Part shown: positions 22,183-33,471 of the stretch, piece by piece | Position numbering within the stretch: position 1 is the first letter of the stretch | How the letters are laid out: each line of letters begins with the position of its first letter | Assembly (NCBI GenBank): GCA_028023455.1 | Contig: JAQFVV010000230.1 | Coordinates: 1,178,001-1,242,000 of the forward strand | Direction: 5' to 3' | Length of the DNA stretch: 64,000 nt | Source of the DNA: Epiperipatus broadwayi | Taxonomy: Eukaryota; Onychophora; Udeonychophora; Euonychophora; Peripatidae | Made by a program: the position numbers and the translations under genes | Notes under the pieces: model-generated | The model's input: only the letters and a program-made list of their open reading frames with translations | The model's database searches: none | What the model was told of the DNA's origin: nothing

Positions 22183-22920
22183 TCCAATTACTTTTTAATT
22201 TTTCATTTTGTTTTTTATAGTTGTGTGACTTTATATTTATAAACGAGTTAAAGATTATAACACTAGTAATTTACGACTACAAAATATGACAATTGGTTAA
22301 AAATAAAGTATATATTTCTTTAATGTTTAAAAGATCTTAGAAGGTTGTGGGAAACTTTTTGACTAGCTTTGTTAACTTTAGTTTCATTATGAAATTGTTG
22401 AACAACCATACCGTCTCTTCTGAAGTCATGAGGTCACTCCCCTGGGGCCAGCGCTACAATATTAAACTATTGCATTTTTTTGTTCATTTTTACTACTATT
22501 ATTTCCTTTATTTTTACTAGAACACAGTTTTCATTTTGTTAGGATTTGTCATGGCTATTTGTAAACTATTTCAAAAATTTGCGATGGTTTCAATAGGATT
22601 CAATATCTTTATGTAATGAACTGCAGCGATTCTTGTTATTCGGGTTTTAACAGCGACTCCAGTAGCCATCTGGGAGAAACATAAATCTTTTTTTTTTTGA
22701 ACATTTTATCCCCCTCCCCCCGCCTTTCGCTTCTAAACTATATTCCACGCGCGTATGTTGCAGGCTCACATACAGCAATATTCATTTTTTGATCGTTAGA
22801 AAATATATTACGTATTACAGAAAATAAGTGAGTAAATAATCGAATTGTTTTAATGCCAGAACCAGAATCAATCCGAGAACTTTACGGTCGAGTCTGAACA
22901 TTTTACCACTGCTACCCTAC
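22183..22920. other. Unannotated DNA between two RTE fragments
   Basis: A T-run and C-run lie near 22688-22725. I recognise no gene. The region is slightly less AT-rich than its surroundings but shows no coding motif. Confidence 0.45.
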
Positions 22921-22924
22921 ATTT

Positions 22925-23285
22925 AAAGAAGTATGGAGAGATGCATGTTAGGAGTAACAAGAAGAGATCGACAACGCAATATACGGATAAAAGAAAAAAA
23001 ACAGGTGTTACTGACATCGTTGAAAGAATTAAAAGACTAAAGTGGAGTTGGTCTGGACATATTGCTAGAAGAGATGATAATAGATGTACAACTGAAATCT
23101 TAAATTGGATTCTAAGAGATTGCAAAAAACCCAGAAAGAGATCACGCATGAGATAGATGAAATAAAAGAGTGCGCAAGGAAAATGTGGAGAAGAGAGGCT
23201 AGAGATAGGAGATGGGTTGAACTTGGAGAGACCTTCATCGTATAGTAGATTGATAATGGTTGACAATGATGATGATAATGATACT
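22925..23285 (+). pseudogene. RTE LINE, 5'-truncated C-terminal copy
   Basis: The plus strand encodes a version of the RTE C-terminal region: GVTDIVERIKRLKWSWSGHI, then ARRDDNRCTTEILNWILRDC. This corresponds to the last 110 or so residues of the RTE copies at 39.5 and 50.7 kb. Changes include Trp to stop in the RWMDE segment and in the final QWID segment. The 3' end is the typical ggttgacaatgatgatgata tail. The copy is inactive and starts mid-gene, as expected from incomplete reverse transcription. Confidence 0.85.
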
Positions 23286-23482
23286 AGGCAGAATACATAT
23301 TACAAAGTATTAGTTCCATCATTATCGATTCATTACAGGGCGTGAGTTCTCCTTAATAATGATTCTGACCGATGTTTTTATCGTTTATATTCTCCCATCT
23401 TTAGATTGGTGATTGAAACATTAAACAGTTAACTGCAGCAGCAGCTGACTCTTAAATTCGGCTTAACATTTATTTTCAGGTA
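23286..23482. other. Unannotated spacer
   Basis: This short stretch between an RTE tail and a family A fragment contains nothing that I recognise. Confidence 0.4.
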
Positions 23483-23585
23483 GAAATTACGTATATGTGT
23501 TCAAGTGTATCAGTGTTATGAGATAGAGTGGAGAGTGGTGGGTCATGTGAAAGTCTGTGCTCATATACCCTATATATTAAGTTTC
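23483..23585. repeat. Foldback family A2, terminal fragment
   Basis: It contains gttcaagtgtatcagtgtta and then tctgtgctcatataccctat, the outer 100 bases of the A2 right arm. The inner arm is missing. Confidence 0.7.
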
Positions 23586-23734
23586 TGTGTATATAAAAAA
23601 ATTATATTATTACATAATTTAATTGTTGTGCTATATGATATCAAAAATATAGAGTTTTAGCGCATCTCTAATTGTTGGATATACGAATACGCAAGTAATG
23701 TGTAGTATGTTTTCTCAATTTATATATATATATG

Positions 23735-24045
23735 AAGTGCCTTATGACGTAAAGTAACACATCCACTTACCCTGCCATAGGCCTGGGTTTGAATTCTGCA
23801 TAAGTAAAACTTTATACTTTGTTCAAGAGGCTTGGGCTTTTAAAAGGCTCATAGCTAACTCTTCTAGTAATCCAATATTAGTCAGTAAATGGATATCTAT
23901 CTATTTTTAACTAATGAGTAAAACAAGAATGGGAACCATTCGAGTTCTTACTACTTTACAATTAGCAAATTAATGAGTAATGTGTTTTAATTTACTATTC
24001 CTCTATGAAGGACTGTGCAAAATACTTTGTCCTGTTAAATAGCTG
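23735..24045 (+). repeat. SINE family C copy
   Basis: The tRNA-like head ends in cctgggtttgaattctgc, a degraded box B. The body includes gctcatagctaactcttcta, a short stretch with tcagtaaatggatatctatc, then aacaagaatgggaaccattc and tattcctctatgaaggact. These blocks link the copies at 21.6, 8.6 and 54.2 kb into one family. Confidence 0.65.
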
Positions 24046-24062
24046 GCTGTATGTGTAGCGTA

Positions 24063-24205
24063 CACAGTTTAGGGCAGTGATAGAATAGCGCATATTAGAG
24101 CTTAAGGTTCACGGATTATGGCACAATTCTGTCTTTTTCTAGTGCTTCAACTTCTTATGAATTTCCGAGCAATAAAACTATTCGATTCTTTGCTTTATAT
24201 ATATT
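24063..24205 (+). repeat. SINE family B copy
   Basis: The head gggcagtgatagaatagcgc is a box-A-like start. A decayed box B follows and then the diagnostic gcttcaacttcttatgaatt and gagcaataaaactattcga. Confidence 0.7.
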
Positions 24206-24324
24206 TAAAAAACTGGATTTTACCCATTACTAAATATTCACACAAATTTAACTATAATTAAGAAATGTAGATTTTGTTTTTCTATTCAGTAATTTTTCTG
24301 TTTATATATATATAATATTTCATT

Positions 24325-24700
24325 CACTCAGTTGCTTGGGAGGTCAGCTTTTGCTTGAGCATCAAAATAAAAAAACTGAACTCAGTACTTCCATTAAATA
24401 ATCAAATGATGTATTATTGCATAAGGATTTATAAGTTTGAACACCGGAAGTGATAAGCCTGGACTATGTGATTTATGGACTTTGCCTACAGAATACAGAT
24501 TTTCTTTATCACTTCAACTCTCTATATATTTATACAGAAATAAAAGCTAGTTATTTAGTTAGTTGCTTGGGAGGTCACCTGATATATAAGTATTTGAGTA
24601 TAATACTTCTGTTAAATAATCAAATGGTTTACTGCTCAGAGTTCATAAGTTTGAGCACAGGAAAGGTCAGAACTGGTCTGTGGAACTATGAACATTAATT
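24325..24700 (+). repeat. Family K direct repeat, two diverged copies
   Basis: The phrase agttgcttgggaggtca starts one copy at about 24330 and a second at about 24560. Both continue with attaaataatcaaatg-type and ataagtttgaacac-type blocks. The unit is about 230 bases apart. It may be a SINE-like repeat, but I cannot place it. Confidence 0.6.
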
Positions 24701-24774
24701 GAACTTCAGTCAACCACCCTATCACTGCATTAAATCACCCAGGGAAATAGTTAAAACATGTCTTTACATAAGTG

Positions 24775-24850
24775 ATAAGTTTAATGCAGTGGTAGAGTGC
24801 TATATTCTGAACTAAAGGTATTGGGTTCAATTCTTGAATAAATAACGTAA
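24775..24850 (+). repeat. SINE family B head fragment
   Basis: The sequence has a box-A-like aatgcagtggtagagtgcta and a box-B-like gggttcaattcttg about 35 bases later. The usual family B 3' body is missing or decayed. Confidence 0.55.
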
Positions 24851-25844
24851 ATAAACATAAAAAAATACCATGACAAATTTATTGGAATGATTATGAAAAG
24901 TGCATAGTAGTAGTATATAAAAAAAATTATTTTCTGTTTAATTTGTTTTAATAGAATATTGTGTATGTCATTACTCTGAAGAAAACTTGTTAGATCATCG
25001 AAATTGTCAGTTATTTTGAAAGTGTGATATAATAAAATATTGTTTTTCATTATGAAACGTACATAGTAATGATAATAGTATTTATTTATATTAGTTATAA
25101 TTTTCTTTGTACTTCAATCATTAATTAGAATAATTCACCAAACATTTAGAGATGTTAATGTGTTTCAGTACTTTCTTTACAAGATTCCTTTTAATTTTTT
25201 ATTCTCTTAATTATTTTCAACATTACTGTTATGTAATTATTTATATTTTTTAAGTCAAAGCACAAATTCTGTATTTTAAGTTTGTCTTCTATAGTCTATA
25301 ATTATTTATTCTTTTATCAACAAATACACAGTTTTACCTTCTACCTTCATTACCTACAGCTTCATTCCCATTTAAACTACATCAATTTAGTAACTTTTTT
25401 CCATGTACTTTCTGTTCTGTGAGAATATCACTAGATAATAACACATCACTCGATTCTTTCAGCATATTACAGTGTTTATCAACATGAGCAATTACACTTT
25501 CTCTACGCTAGTGCCATCTATTGTAAGCTTAAGTTAGTATTTTCCAGATGATATTGCAATTTAATTTACACCCCTGACCAGTTTCTAGGTTTTTCTTGAT
25601 ATTAAAAAGAGTTGCTTCCAGGTGCATAGCTATAATAGTTCAGATTTCAATTGCAAATTCTCATTGCCAAACACAAAAGCCATAGATTAATCTGGCTATA
25701 GGGATTAAATACCACTATCATCTGTTAAATATTGATGACTCAAGTATACAATAAATGATATTAGAATAAATAAAGAAATAATTTTATTTATAATAATATA
25801 GCAAGCTGAAATCCATAGTCAAGGGGGAAAGGCATCTACAGAAT
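24851..25844. other. Unannotated AT-rich DNA with a family E trace
   Basis: At 25500-25625 a decayed family E copy is recognisable from ctagtgccatctattgtaag and ccctgaccagtttctaggtt. The rest shows nothing. Confidence 0.45.
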
Positions 25845-26320
25845 AGAACTTACTAAAATATATAGTTATTCATCTGCTAGCAGAACTATGCAAACTATAT
25901 AAGAAGATTGGTTTGTGCTTGAAAACCTTCAGCTTTTTTTAATTTCAAGCAATTAGCTTTTAGTTAGAATACAACTGAGATTATTAAAAAATATAATTAT
26001 TCACCTGGTGTTAGATCTGTGTAACTCCTGTACAAGAGGATTACAATGTCATCAAAAATCTTAAGAGTTTTTAGAAATTCAAGCAATTTTTCTATGGTTA
26101 GAGTAGAATTGAGATTACTAAAATATATAATTGTTCATCTAGTGTCATATATATGTAACTGTACAGAAAGGTTTATTTGTGTTCAACGCAGCCGCCTTGC
26201 AAGCAAGCAGTTGGTTGCAGACGGTTGTTGTGGGTTCGCCTCCCGGCAGATGCTATGATATATGGGAAAAAAAATCTTAGCGTTTTTTGAATTTCAAACA
26301 TTTTGTTTGGTAATTAAAAA
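25845..26320 (+). repeat. ~130-bp tandem repeat carrying a tRNA-Gly-like SINE
   Basis: Units begin with actaaaatatatagttattc at about 25850, a diverged copy at about 25978 and another at about 26112. The third unit is interrupted at about 26185-26268 by sequence with the family G tail (gatgctatgatatatgggaa, then an A-run) and a box-B-like gggttcgcctccc. The tRNA-like head is rearranged or expanded compared with the 57.37 kb copy. Confidence 0.65.
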
Positions 26321-26455
26321 ATAATTAATTGTGGTTGCTATATTTATAACTTGCATTTGTCTGGGTTTTAAGCCCAAATTGTTATCGATAAAGGCTTTAA
26401 ATCATAAATTATTTAGTCAATAAATACAAACTTTTATTACGAATTTTTAAATTAT
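26321..26455. other. Unannotated spacer
   Basis: Nothing is recognised here. Confidence 0.4.
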
Positions 26456-26465
26456 TTATTATACT

Positions 26466-27155
26466 TAGTCAAAATAAGAGTCATAGATCACATGACCCTA
26501 TTCTCTTAAGCTTGTAAGTTATAAACAATGAGGATTGCCAATTCCTCAACAAGGTTTGTGTTAAATGCTTAGCCAGAGAAAGCATTTAAAATATCTCTGT
26601 CAGGAACCCCTCCCCAAACCCCTGACCATGGTTTCGTGCTTTGGCACTCCTCAGAGAGGTGTCAGGATAGGTTCAGACACTAGATCTAAAAATACCAACC
26701 CAAATCCAGCATTTAACTAAATGTCATATATTGAGTGGAAAATCTGAAATTTTCAGACACCTACATGTCTTCAAACCCAGCTATCCGACTCAAATAGCTA
26801 TATAGGCTGATAGATCTTCAGCAATACCATATATTAGTAGTCTTAGCAATATAGCATTGCATAAGACTTAAGGCAGAGACTATAATAGGCAAAATAAGAA
26901 TCATAGATCACATGACCCTATTCTCTTAAGCTTGTAAGTTATAAACAACGAGGATTGCCAATTCCTCAACAAGCTTTGTGTTAAATGCTTAGCCAGAGAA
27001 AGCATTTAAAATATCTCTGTCAGGAACTCCTCCCCAAACCCCTGACCATGGTTTTGTGCTTTGGCACTCCTCAGAGAGGTGTCAGGATAGGTTCAGACAC
27101 TAGATCTAAAAATACCAACCCAAAGCCAGCATTTAACTAAAAGTTATCTATTGAG
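26466..27155. mobile_element. Miniature element with 270-bp terminal direct repeats
   Basis: Two direct repeats, 26466-26735 and 26886-27155, are about 95% or more identical and have no indels: every landmark is offset by exactly 420 bases. They enclose 150 bases. The 10-bp sequence ttattatact lies directly outside both ends, at 26456-26465 and 27156-27165, as a candidate target duplication. The layout recalls terminal-repeat retrotransposons in miniature, but the ends are not TG...CA and the duplication is longer than the usual 4-6 bp. Alternatively it is a partial tandem dimer of a family D-related repeat, since the interior (tggaaaatctgaaattttca) resembles 10.38 kb. Confidence 0.75.
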
Positions 27156-27156
27156 T

Positions 27157-27540
27157 TATTATACTGTTTATTATTGTTTTTTAAAAAATAAAAATAAAAA
27201 TTATTTTAACTAATATAAGTTTGTATTTTTATGCATATTTGTGGAATTCTAAAAATCAGTTACTATATGGAGCCTATAGACGTTCAAAATAATTATTTAG
27301 ATTAAAAAATAAAGTTTTAAGGACAATTGCTTCCATTAACACAGCTTTTATCCTGGTGTAGTTCATGCATGAGCATGCATAAAAGTATAAATTTATGTTA
27401 TTTAAAATGTTTACTTTTATTAACATAACAAGAAGAATAAAGCAAATGTATTAAGACATCTGGAAAACATATTTCTTGGTTAAATAAATTATTTTCACAG
27501 TCCATACATTTTATTTCTCTCCAGGTAATTTTTCGGTTAG
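27157..27540. other. Unannotated AT-rich DNA
   Basis: Nothing is recognised other than the small near-palindrome catgcatgagcatgcat near 27365-27381. Confidence 0.45.
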
Positions 27541-27647
27541 CGATGTGATGTGATGTACTGTAGCTTCTTCTTAAACGAAGTCAAGAATCTCTCAGCAATT
27601 ATGCCCAGATAAACCTGTTAGCCACTTTATTTTCCATTCCCCACTAT

Positions 27648-28451
27648 CTAAGTCTTTCCATATTCTGCCACATCCCATTTCCACAACATAATCTTTGTCA
27701 ACACTATGCCCTTTATATCTAAATCCCCCTTATCTTTTTGCAAACCCAGCATAAAAACCAATAACTCACTTTCTGTATAGTCACTTTGTTCATACCTATT
27801 CTCCAATAACTTCATTATCTGTACCCTTTCTGCTTTCAAGCATTTACATTCAATCAAAAGATGCCTAATATTTTCTATATTTTCCTTACACATTTTGCAT
27901 ACTAAATCACCCATAGTTTTCCATTTACATGTATATTCTCTTGTTGCTAGAGATCCTGTTCGAGCCTTAAACAATAAACTACTTTCCTTACTATTATCAT
28001 AAATTAACTCGCATCCAATATTATGTTTACTTCTATATATATTTAAACTCTTCTTACTCTCCATACTAGTTCTCCATCTCTCCAACTCCCTATTTTTTAT
28101 TAATGCCTCTATTTTTTTATCCCATTCCTTGCCACTATAACACTCAACAATCTTCCTAACACAATCATCCCACCTTTTATACAAGTATACTGATATAAAT
28201 TCTTTATCCAAATCTTTTGCATATCGCATTACCTTTCTCACCCATCTTGTTACCTGCCCTTTACTCATAACCCAATTAAACACTATTTTGGCTATTCTTT
28301 TACTATCCATAAACTGCAACCTACCAAACATTTTCATTTTACTTTTTGCATCTCTCATATAAAAACTTGACCATCCCATTTCTCCTTGAATTGCCTCCTT
28401 TGCTGTCCACATCTCTGCATCTAATGCATGTCTTTCTACTTCCCTTTGCAC
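27648..28451 (-). pseudogene. LINE-B C-terminal region with CCHC-like knuckle
   Basis: A 267-residue stretch stays open to a natural-looking stop at 27648. It contains EWDKKIEALIKNRELERW, MESKKSLNIYRSKHNIG, and the knuckle CKMCKENIENIRHLLIEC around residues 195-212, with a CxxC-x7-H-x4-C spacing. This region follows the thumb of the reverse transcriptase and probably contacts nucleic acid. Copies of the same region at 15.0 and 58.6 kb are colinear. The first residue is not a true start, since the reading frame continues from the RT domain upstream. Confidence 0.85.
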
Positions 28452-28576
28452 TTTCTCTAAATAATCTAAAACCCTTTCACTAACACATAATGCATCATTG
28501 CCATATATTAACCCTGCTACTGCAACTCCCTTCCATACAATTCTAGCTACATCATATTTATTATATGAAAATACTG

Positions 28577-29920
28577 TTAGTTTCTTACCAAACCCTTTCT
28601 TTTCTTTGCTTCATTTACCAATTTTTTCTCCCATTCATCCAAGCAATTTCCCTGATTACATAAAATGATTCCCAAATACCTATATCTATCCACCACACTT
28701 AACTTTATATCCCCAAATAAAAATTCTACATCTCTTTTCCCAGTATTAACCATCATTATATTTGATTTTTCTTCATTAAATTTAATCCCCATCTCTTTAC
28801 CCACCCTTTCACATGTCTTCAACATAATTTCCATATCTTCTCTTCTTTCTGCACACAAAAAGATATTATCCGCAAAAAAAAAACACCCGACAAAGTATAT
28901 ACTCCCTTGCCACCTATTAACGGTATCTCTACCCCTCTTCCTAGTCTTTCTATTGCTTTCTCCATTTCACTCAAAAACAACAAAAACAAAATAGGTGACA
29001 TAGGGCATCCTTGCCTTAATCCCACCCCATTTTTAACTTTAACTGATTCTATATCCTACAATTGGTAAGTATAATAATTCATATAATTTCTTAATGATAT
29101 TTACTAAAGCTTCATCCATTCCCAAATTGGCTAACCTTACCCATAATCTATTTCTATTTACTCTATCATATGCTTTCTCTATATCTATAAAACTCATATA
29201 TAACAATCTACCTGAATTCCTACTCATCTCCATAAGTTGTGTAACTACAAACAAACTATCCCCTATATGCCTATCTGACCTAAAACATCATTGCATTTTC
29301 CCCACTACATTATTCTCTTCCATCCATTTTACAATTCTTCCAGCTACCATATATGAGAAAACTTTATATAAAACTGATGTTACCACTATTGGTCTATAAT
29401 TATTTAACTTTCTATGATCCTTACCCTTTCCTTTAAATAATAATCTTATTCTTGTATTACTCCAACTACCTGGAAAAACTCTCTTCTGTGTCATCTTATT
29501 ATAACATGATAATAACTTTGCTTTTGCTCTATGTCCTAAATTCATTACCATCTCTGCTGCCCATCCATTTAAACCTCTCACCTTTCCACTTTTCAATCTC
29601 TTCCCTGCCTCATTCAGTTCATTTTTTGTGAACCTAATATTCCCATTACTCTCTGCTTTCATGTTTTCTATCACTAATTCCTTCACATCTAATGTCTTTT
29701 CTATATCCATTACATATCTATTTAAGATTCTCTCTACCTCTTCTCTAGAGCTAGACTCTATTCCCTCATCATCTATTAATACTGTCTCTCTTTCCACTAC
29801 TTTTCTCCTTTTAATGTAATTCCAAAATTTTTTACTCCCATCTCTTCCACTTTTATTAATATCCTCCAACAATTTACTATTTAACTTCATCCTCTCTCTA
29901 TAATTATCCATTTTAGCCAA
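28577..29920 (-). pseudogene. LINE-B reverse transcriptase domain, decayed
   Basis: The RT domain is spread over several frames. In order on the minus strand: KRLKSGKVRGLNGWAAEMV, then NNYRPIVVTSVLYKVFS, then motif A FIDIEKAYD at about 29166-29192, motif B GLRQGCPMSPILF near 28990-29022, and motif C. Motif C at 28865-28876 reads FADN where the family has FADD, so the second catalytic Asp is changed. The run of A (plus strand) beside it, 28875-28884, causes a frame change. The downstream segment DRYRYLGIIL is the usual post-palm motif. The changes leave no functional polymerase. Confidence 0.85.
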
Positions 29921-30360
29921 CTTCTTCTTTTCTAAGTACTTTCCCCATTTAGCATTAATATCGTTTTCACTTTCTTTATTCTTAATAGCACACTTATATT
30001 CACTGCATGCTTCTTTCCTCTCCTTTACACTTTTACTAACTCATTTTTTTATTACTTTTATTCCTCTACATATTCTCAACTAAAACCCTATTTGCCACTT
30101 TTTCTATTTTACCACACCCGTCCTTATATTCATCCCCAACCAACTACTCCATGGTTTCTTCAACTTTTATTTTATACTCTTCCAACTTATTCTTATCATT
30201 CACTCTCTATCCACATCTTTCACTATTGTTTCTACCTTTATTTCTATCCTCCATCACATTACTAACCATTTCTATTACAATAAAGTTATGATCACTATTA
30301 CATATTCTCTCTTTATTATCAAACACCTAATTTTCCGTATTTTATTCATTCCCCCTTTCT

Positions 30361-31039
30361 CTACCAATACATTATTCCTAGACCATTGTATTGTCCCTCA
30401 TACATATTTGATAATTTCCCAATGCTCAAATTTACTCTTTGACAAAATTCCTTCAAAAACTGACCATTCTTATTATCTACATCATCAATTTCTTTAATAT
30501 GTCCATTCATATCCCCTATAACCATTATTCTCTTCCCCTTTTCTTTAAACCTCTGTATATCCTTAACTATGCATTCATATATACTACTGTTCCACTCCAT
30601 TACAGTTTGACTATCTCCAGTGGCTATATACACTACAGCCACCATCCATTCTTGTCTACCCAACATTATTTCAAACCACAAATGCTCTTGACATTTAACA
30701 ATATTTAAAGATTTTTTTTGATATAACACCTATACCACCACACCTTTTTTCTTTTTTTCGTCTGTTTATACCCTGCCATACCACCTCTTCCAAAATAGGT
30801 TCTTCTTCTCTTAGATGAGTTTCCACTACTGCTAATACCTCAAGCTCTTCATTTTCAATTGCTTTATTTAATTCCAGCCACTTTTCTGGTCTCCTACCAC
30901 CTTGCATATTCAAAAACCCAATTTTAACAATTTCTTCTTTCCTAACTACTCTTTTAAATTCTTTTAATTCTTTCTTCTCCATTACGTTTATAACAAGCTT
31001 TCTTACCATTAATCTTACAGAACCATTCCCTCTCCACAT
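30361..31039 (-). pseudogene. LINE-B endonuclease domain, decayed
   Basis: The minus strand encodes an AP-endonuclease-like domain in two frames. The first, 30695-31039, contains IGFLNMQGG (the first strand with its conserved Asn), AVVETHLREEE (catalytic Glu) and RCGGIGVI. The second, 30361-30729, contains VAVVYIATGDS and IMVIGDMNGHI, the GDxN motif. A frameshift at the long T-run near 30712-30718 separates them. The later SDH motif is not clear. In an active LINE this domain nicks target DNA to prime reverse transcription. The frames show the gene is dead. Confidence 0.8.
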
Positions 31040-31265
31040 CTACACTTATATCTAAATCAACCATCTTTTGCTTATTTCTTATATCCCATCCATTCTTCTT
31101 CTTTTTGATAATATTACAATTTAAAAGTCCACCCCCCTTTAAAAGTTTCCCGAATTATATTCTTTAAATATCAGACTCCCTAAAACTTCACTTCTTTATT
31201 TTCCTAAGTGCAATCCATCTTTACTATATAACTCCCTCCTTCCAATAAACCAATCCCCATTTATA

Positions 31266-32139
31266 TGTATTAAGTGGCTCCATCTAGTGGCTAGTGTGTA
31301 CTAAAACTACTATTAGCTTACTATTTATTTTTTATTTAATATATATATATTTTAATTTGACAATAGGCCCTTTTTTTTAGACAATTGTCATAAAAATTAA
31401 TCCTAAATTTCAGTCTCAATCTATATCAGCTTTAGGGTATTCATGAGTTTTTCAACAGTTTTGAAATCTACTTTGAGTCAATATATAATCCGTATGCATT
31501 GTCTTTTTACCATTAAATCATTTTTTGTTTTTAACTTCTCAGTGTGTGGTTTTGAAGAGCCTTATCTAGGTAATTTGTAATCATTTTTTTTGTTCTTTTT
31601 AACAAATAAATATTTAATCTTCAAACAGGCAAAACTCTCCATACATTGTCACTACACTCACAAATTTTAATCAGGATTATTAAGGAAGATATGATTTTTT
31701 AAAAATTTTATGTTAGAAATATTTTTTTTTGTTTGTTTTTTAAATATGCGTTTGTAAAACTTCATTCTATTTTTCTTTTTACACTTGAAAATCTTTATTG
31801 TGTCAGAATTAGGAATAGCCCAATATGTTTAAAGTAGCATTGTATAAAAAGGGAGAGTGTTGCTAAGTTAGCTAAAGTTATTATTTTTTTATTACGTAAA
31901 TGAAACCTAGGTTAGCTTCCCTCATAGTGACTTTGACATCAGACCATTACCATCATGTTATATGGAAGGTAATAGTTGATGTATATATATATTTTCCCCG
32001 TATTAATTTGCAGATATTTTTTAAAGGACAGAATTATTTATTTATTTACTGTTGATTAACAATTGTTGTACTTGTTATTATTCTGTATGAATGACTAATC
32101 TTCTTATAAATGATTCTTTACTAACAATTACTTAAGTAG
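31266..32139. other. Unannotated AT-rich DNA
   Basis: A short trace of the family E edge (caggcaaaactctccataca) lies at 31627-31646. At 31810-31828 aggaatagcccaatatg faintly resembles the terminal repeat of the Penelope-like element downstream. Nothing else is recognised. Confidence 0.4.
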
Positions 32140-33290
32140 GGAGGCTCAAGAAGATGGAATATAGATTAAATGGTGATAATAATTTACAAACTAGAACAGC
32201 TCTTCCTGTTGATAGTATAATGGAACTATTAACATTCTGCATAAAAACAACCCACTTTCAATATAACACAGAATTCTTCCAACAAAATCAAAGAATGGAT
32301 ATGGGCTCACTATTGTATCCCCTGATTAGCAATATTTACATGGAAGAATTTGAAACATCAGCCATAAAAACTACTCTGTATCCACCTAAAGTTTAGCTTC
32401 ACTATGTGGATGATACATTTGTTGTATGGCCACATGGTGAAGCACTGCTACAAAATTTCTGGAAACACATCAACAGTATATCCCCTTCAGATAAATTCAC
32501 AATAGAATCAGAACAAGAACAAAAATTGGCATTCTCAGATGTTCTTGTGAAAAGACTTCCTCATGGTAAAATCAAAACTACAGTTTATCAAAAACCTACA
32601 CATACAGGAAAATACCTAGCCTATACATCCAATCACATCAAAAACACAAAACATGGAGTTATACTATCTTTATGACAGAACAAAAAAAGTTTGTCCAGAA
32701 ATCAGCAAATTGGAAAAAAAGATCTATATAGAACAAACTCTTATGAAAAATAGTTATCCATCAGCTGTTATTAAAAAAACATTAAATAGAAAACAAAAAG
32801 AACCATCAAGAGAAAAGACCATGATTGGTACTGTACTGTATTCATGCATTCCCAAAATAGCAGACCAATTAAGGAAAATCTGCAATCAGTATATAACATC
32901 AGAATAGCTTTCCAGAGCCATACCACCCTATGGAGGAATTCTAATATCTACAAAGCTTAAACTTGAAATGATAAAAAGAAAACATTGTTTCTATGAAATA
33001 ACATGTGAATGTGGGAAAACATATGTTGGTGAGACCAGTCATTCAATTGAAAAGTGCTTGCAAGAACAGTGATAATTAGAAGAGAGAAAACAGATGTGTC
33101 TAAGATAGCAGAATATGTATGTGCCAAAGAACATATGTTGGGAAAATACAAGAATATTGGATAGAGAAGAAAAGGTACAAAGAAAAAAAATAAAGAAGCT
33201 GCTCACATGACAATGGCAAAAAATCCCATAAGCCAACCTAGTGTGACTATACATAATATATATGGAAACCACTAATCAACTTTGCTCTTA
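32140..33290 (+). pseudogene. Penelope-like element, RT and GIY-YIG endonuclease remnant
   Basis: The plus strand encodes part of a Penelope-like reverse transcriptase. The region around 32301 reads MGSLLYPLISNIYMEEFE (motif B region), followed by a stop where the family has Trp, then YVDDTFVVWPHG at 32404, the catalytic motif C. The connector includes YQKPTHTGKYLAYTSNHIK. After a frame change, CECGKTYVGETSHSIEKC at about 33004 is the core of a GIY-YIG endonuclease, with GIY replaced by TYV as in related elements. The N-terminal RT half is missing (5' truncation). Penelope-like elements are a class distinct from LINEs and LTR elements. Several stops and frameshifts make it inactive. Confidence 0.85.
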
Positions 33291-33366
33291 GGAAAAAGTG
33301 GAAAAATCAGGAGGAACCTAATAGATAAGTATATGAAATTACTACAGACTGTTGCCTTTTGCAGGA

Positions 33367-33436
33367 TGGCTCAGTTGGTTAGAGCATTTCTTTAAAATTT
33401 CAAAACTCAAGAATCTGAGGATACAGGTTCGAATCC
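33367..33436 (+). promoter_or_regulatory. tRNA-like pol III promoter (boxes A and B)
   Basis: Box A (tggctcagttgg) matches the tRNA consensus and is followed by ttagagc as in real tRNAs. Box B (ggttcgaatcc) is a perfect consensus match, 47 bases after the end of box A. The acceptor stem does not pair well and the interval is long, as in Leu-type or pseudo-tRNAs, so a mature tRNA is not expected. Confidence 0.65.
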
Positions 33437-33471
33437 CATGCTAATACTGTCACTGGTCAGGCCAACAACAC

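Larger units (their letters stand above)
27541..31265 (-). mobile_element. LINE-B, long copy
   Basis: This is the longest copy of LINE-B. The 3' end on the minus strand is a short ACATC repeat at 27542-27555. The element covers an AP-type endonuclease, a reverse transcriptase and a C-terminal CCHC-like knuckle, in that order. The 5' boundary is uncertain; decayed leader-like sequence appears to extend to about 31265. Other copies with the same 3' end lie at 14.6, 14.7 and 58.4 kb. The clade is not certain; no RNase H domain is evident. Confidence 0.85.

Noticed and set aside
26466-27155. Solo LTR pair of a standard LTR retrotransposon
   Set aside because: The repeats do not start TG or end CA, no primer binding site or polypurine tract is visible, and the flanking duplication is 10 bp.
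28665-30708. Plus-strand open frames over LINE-B
   Set aside because: They are antisense to the LINE-B endonuclease and RT and show no domain of their own.
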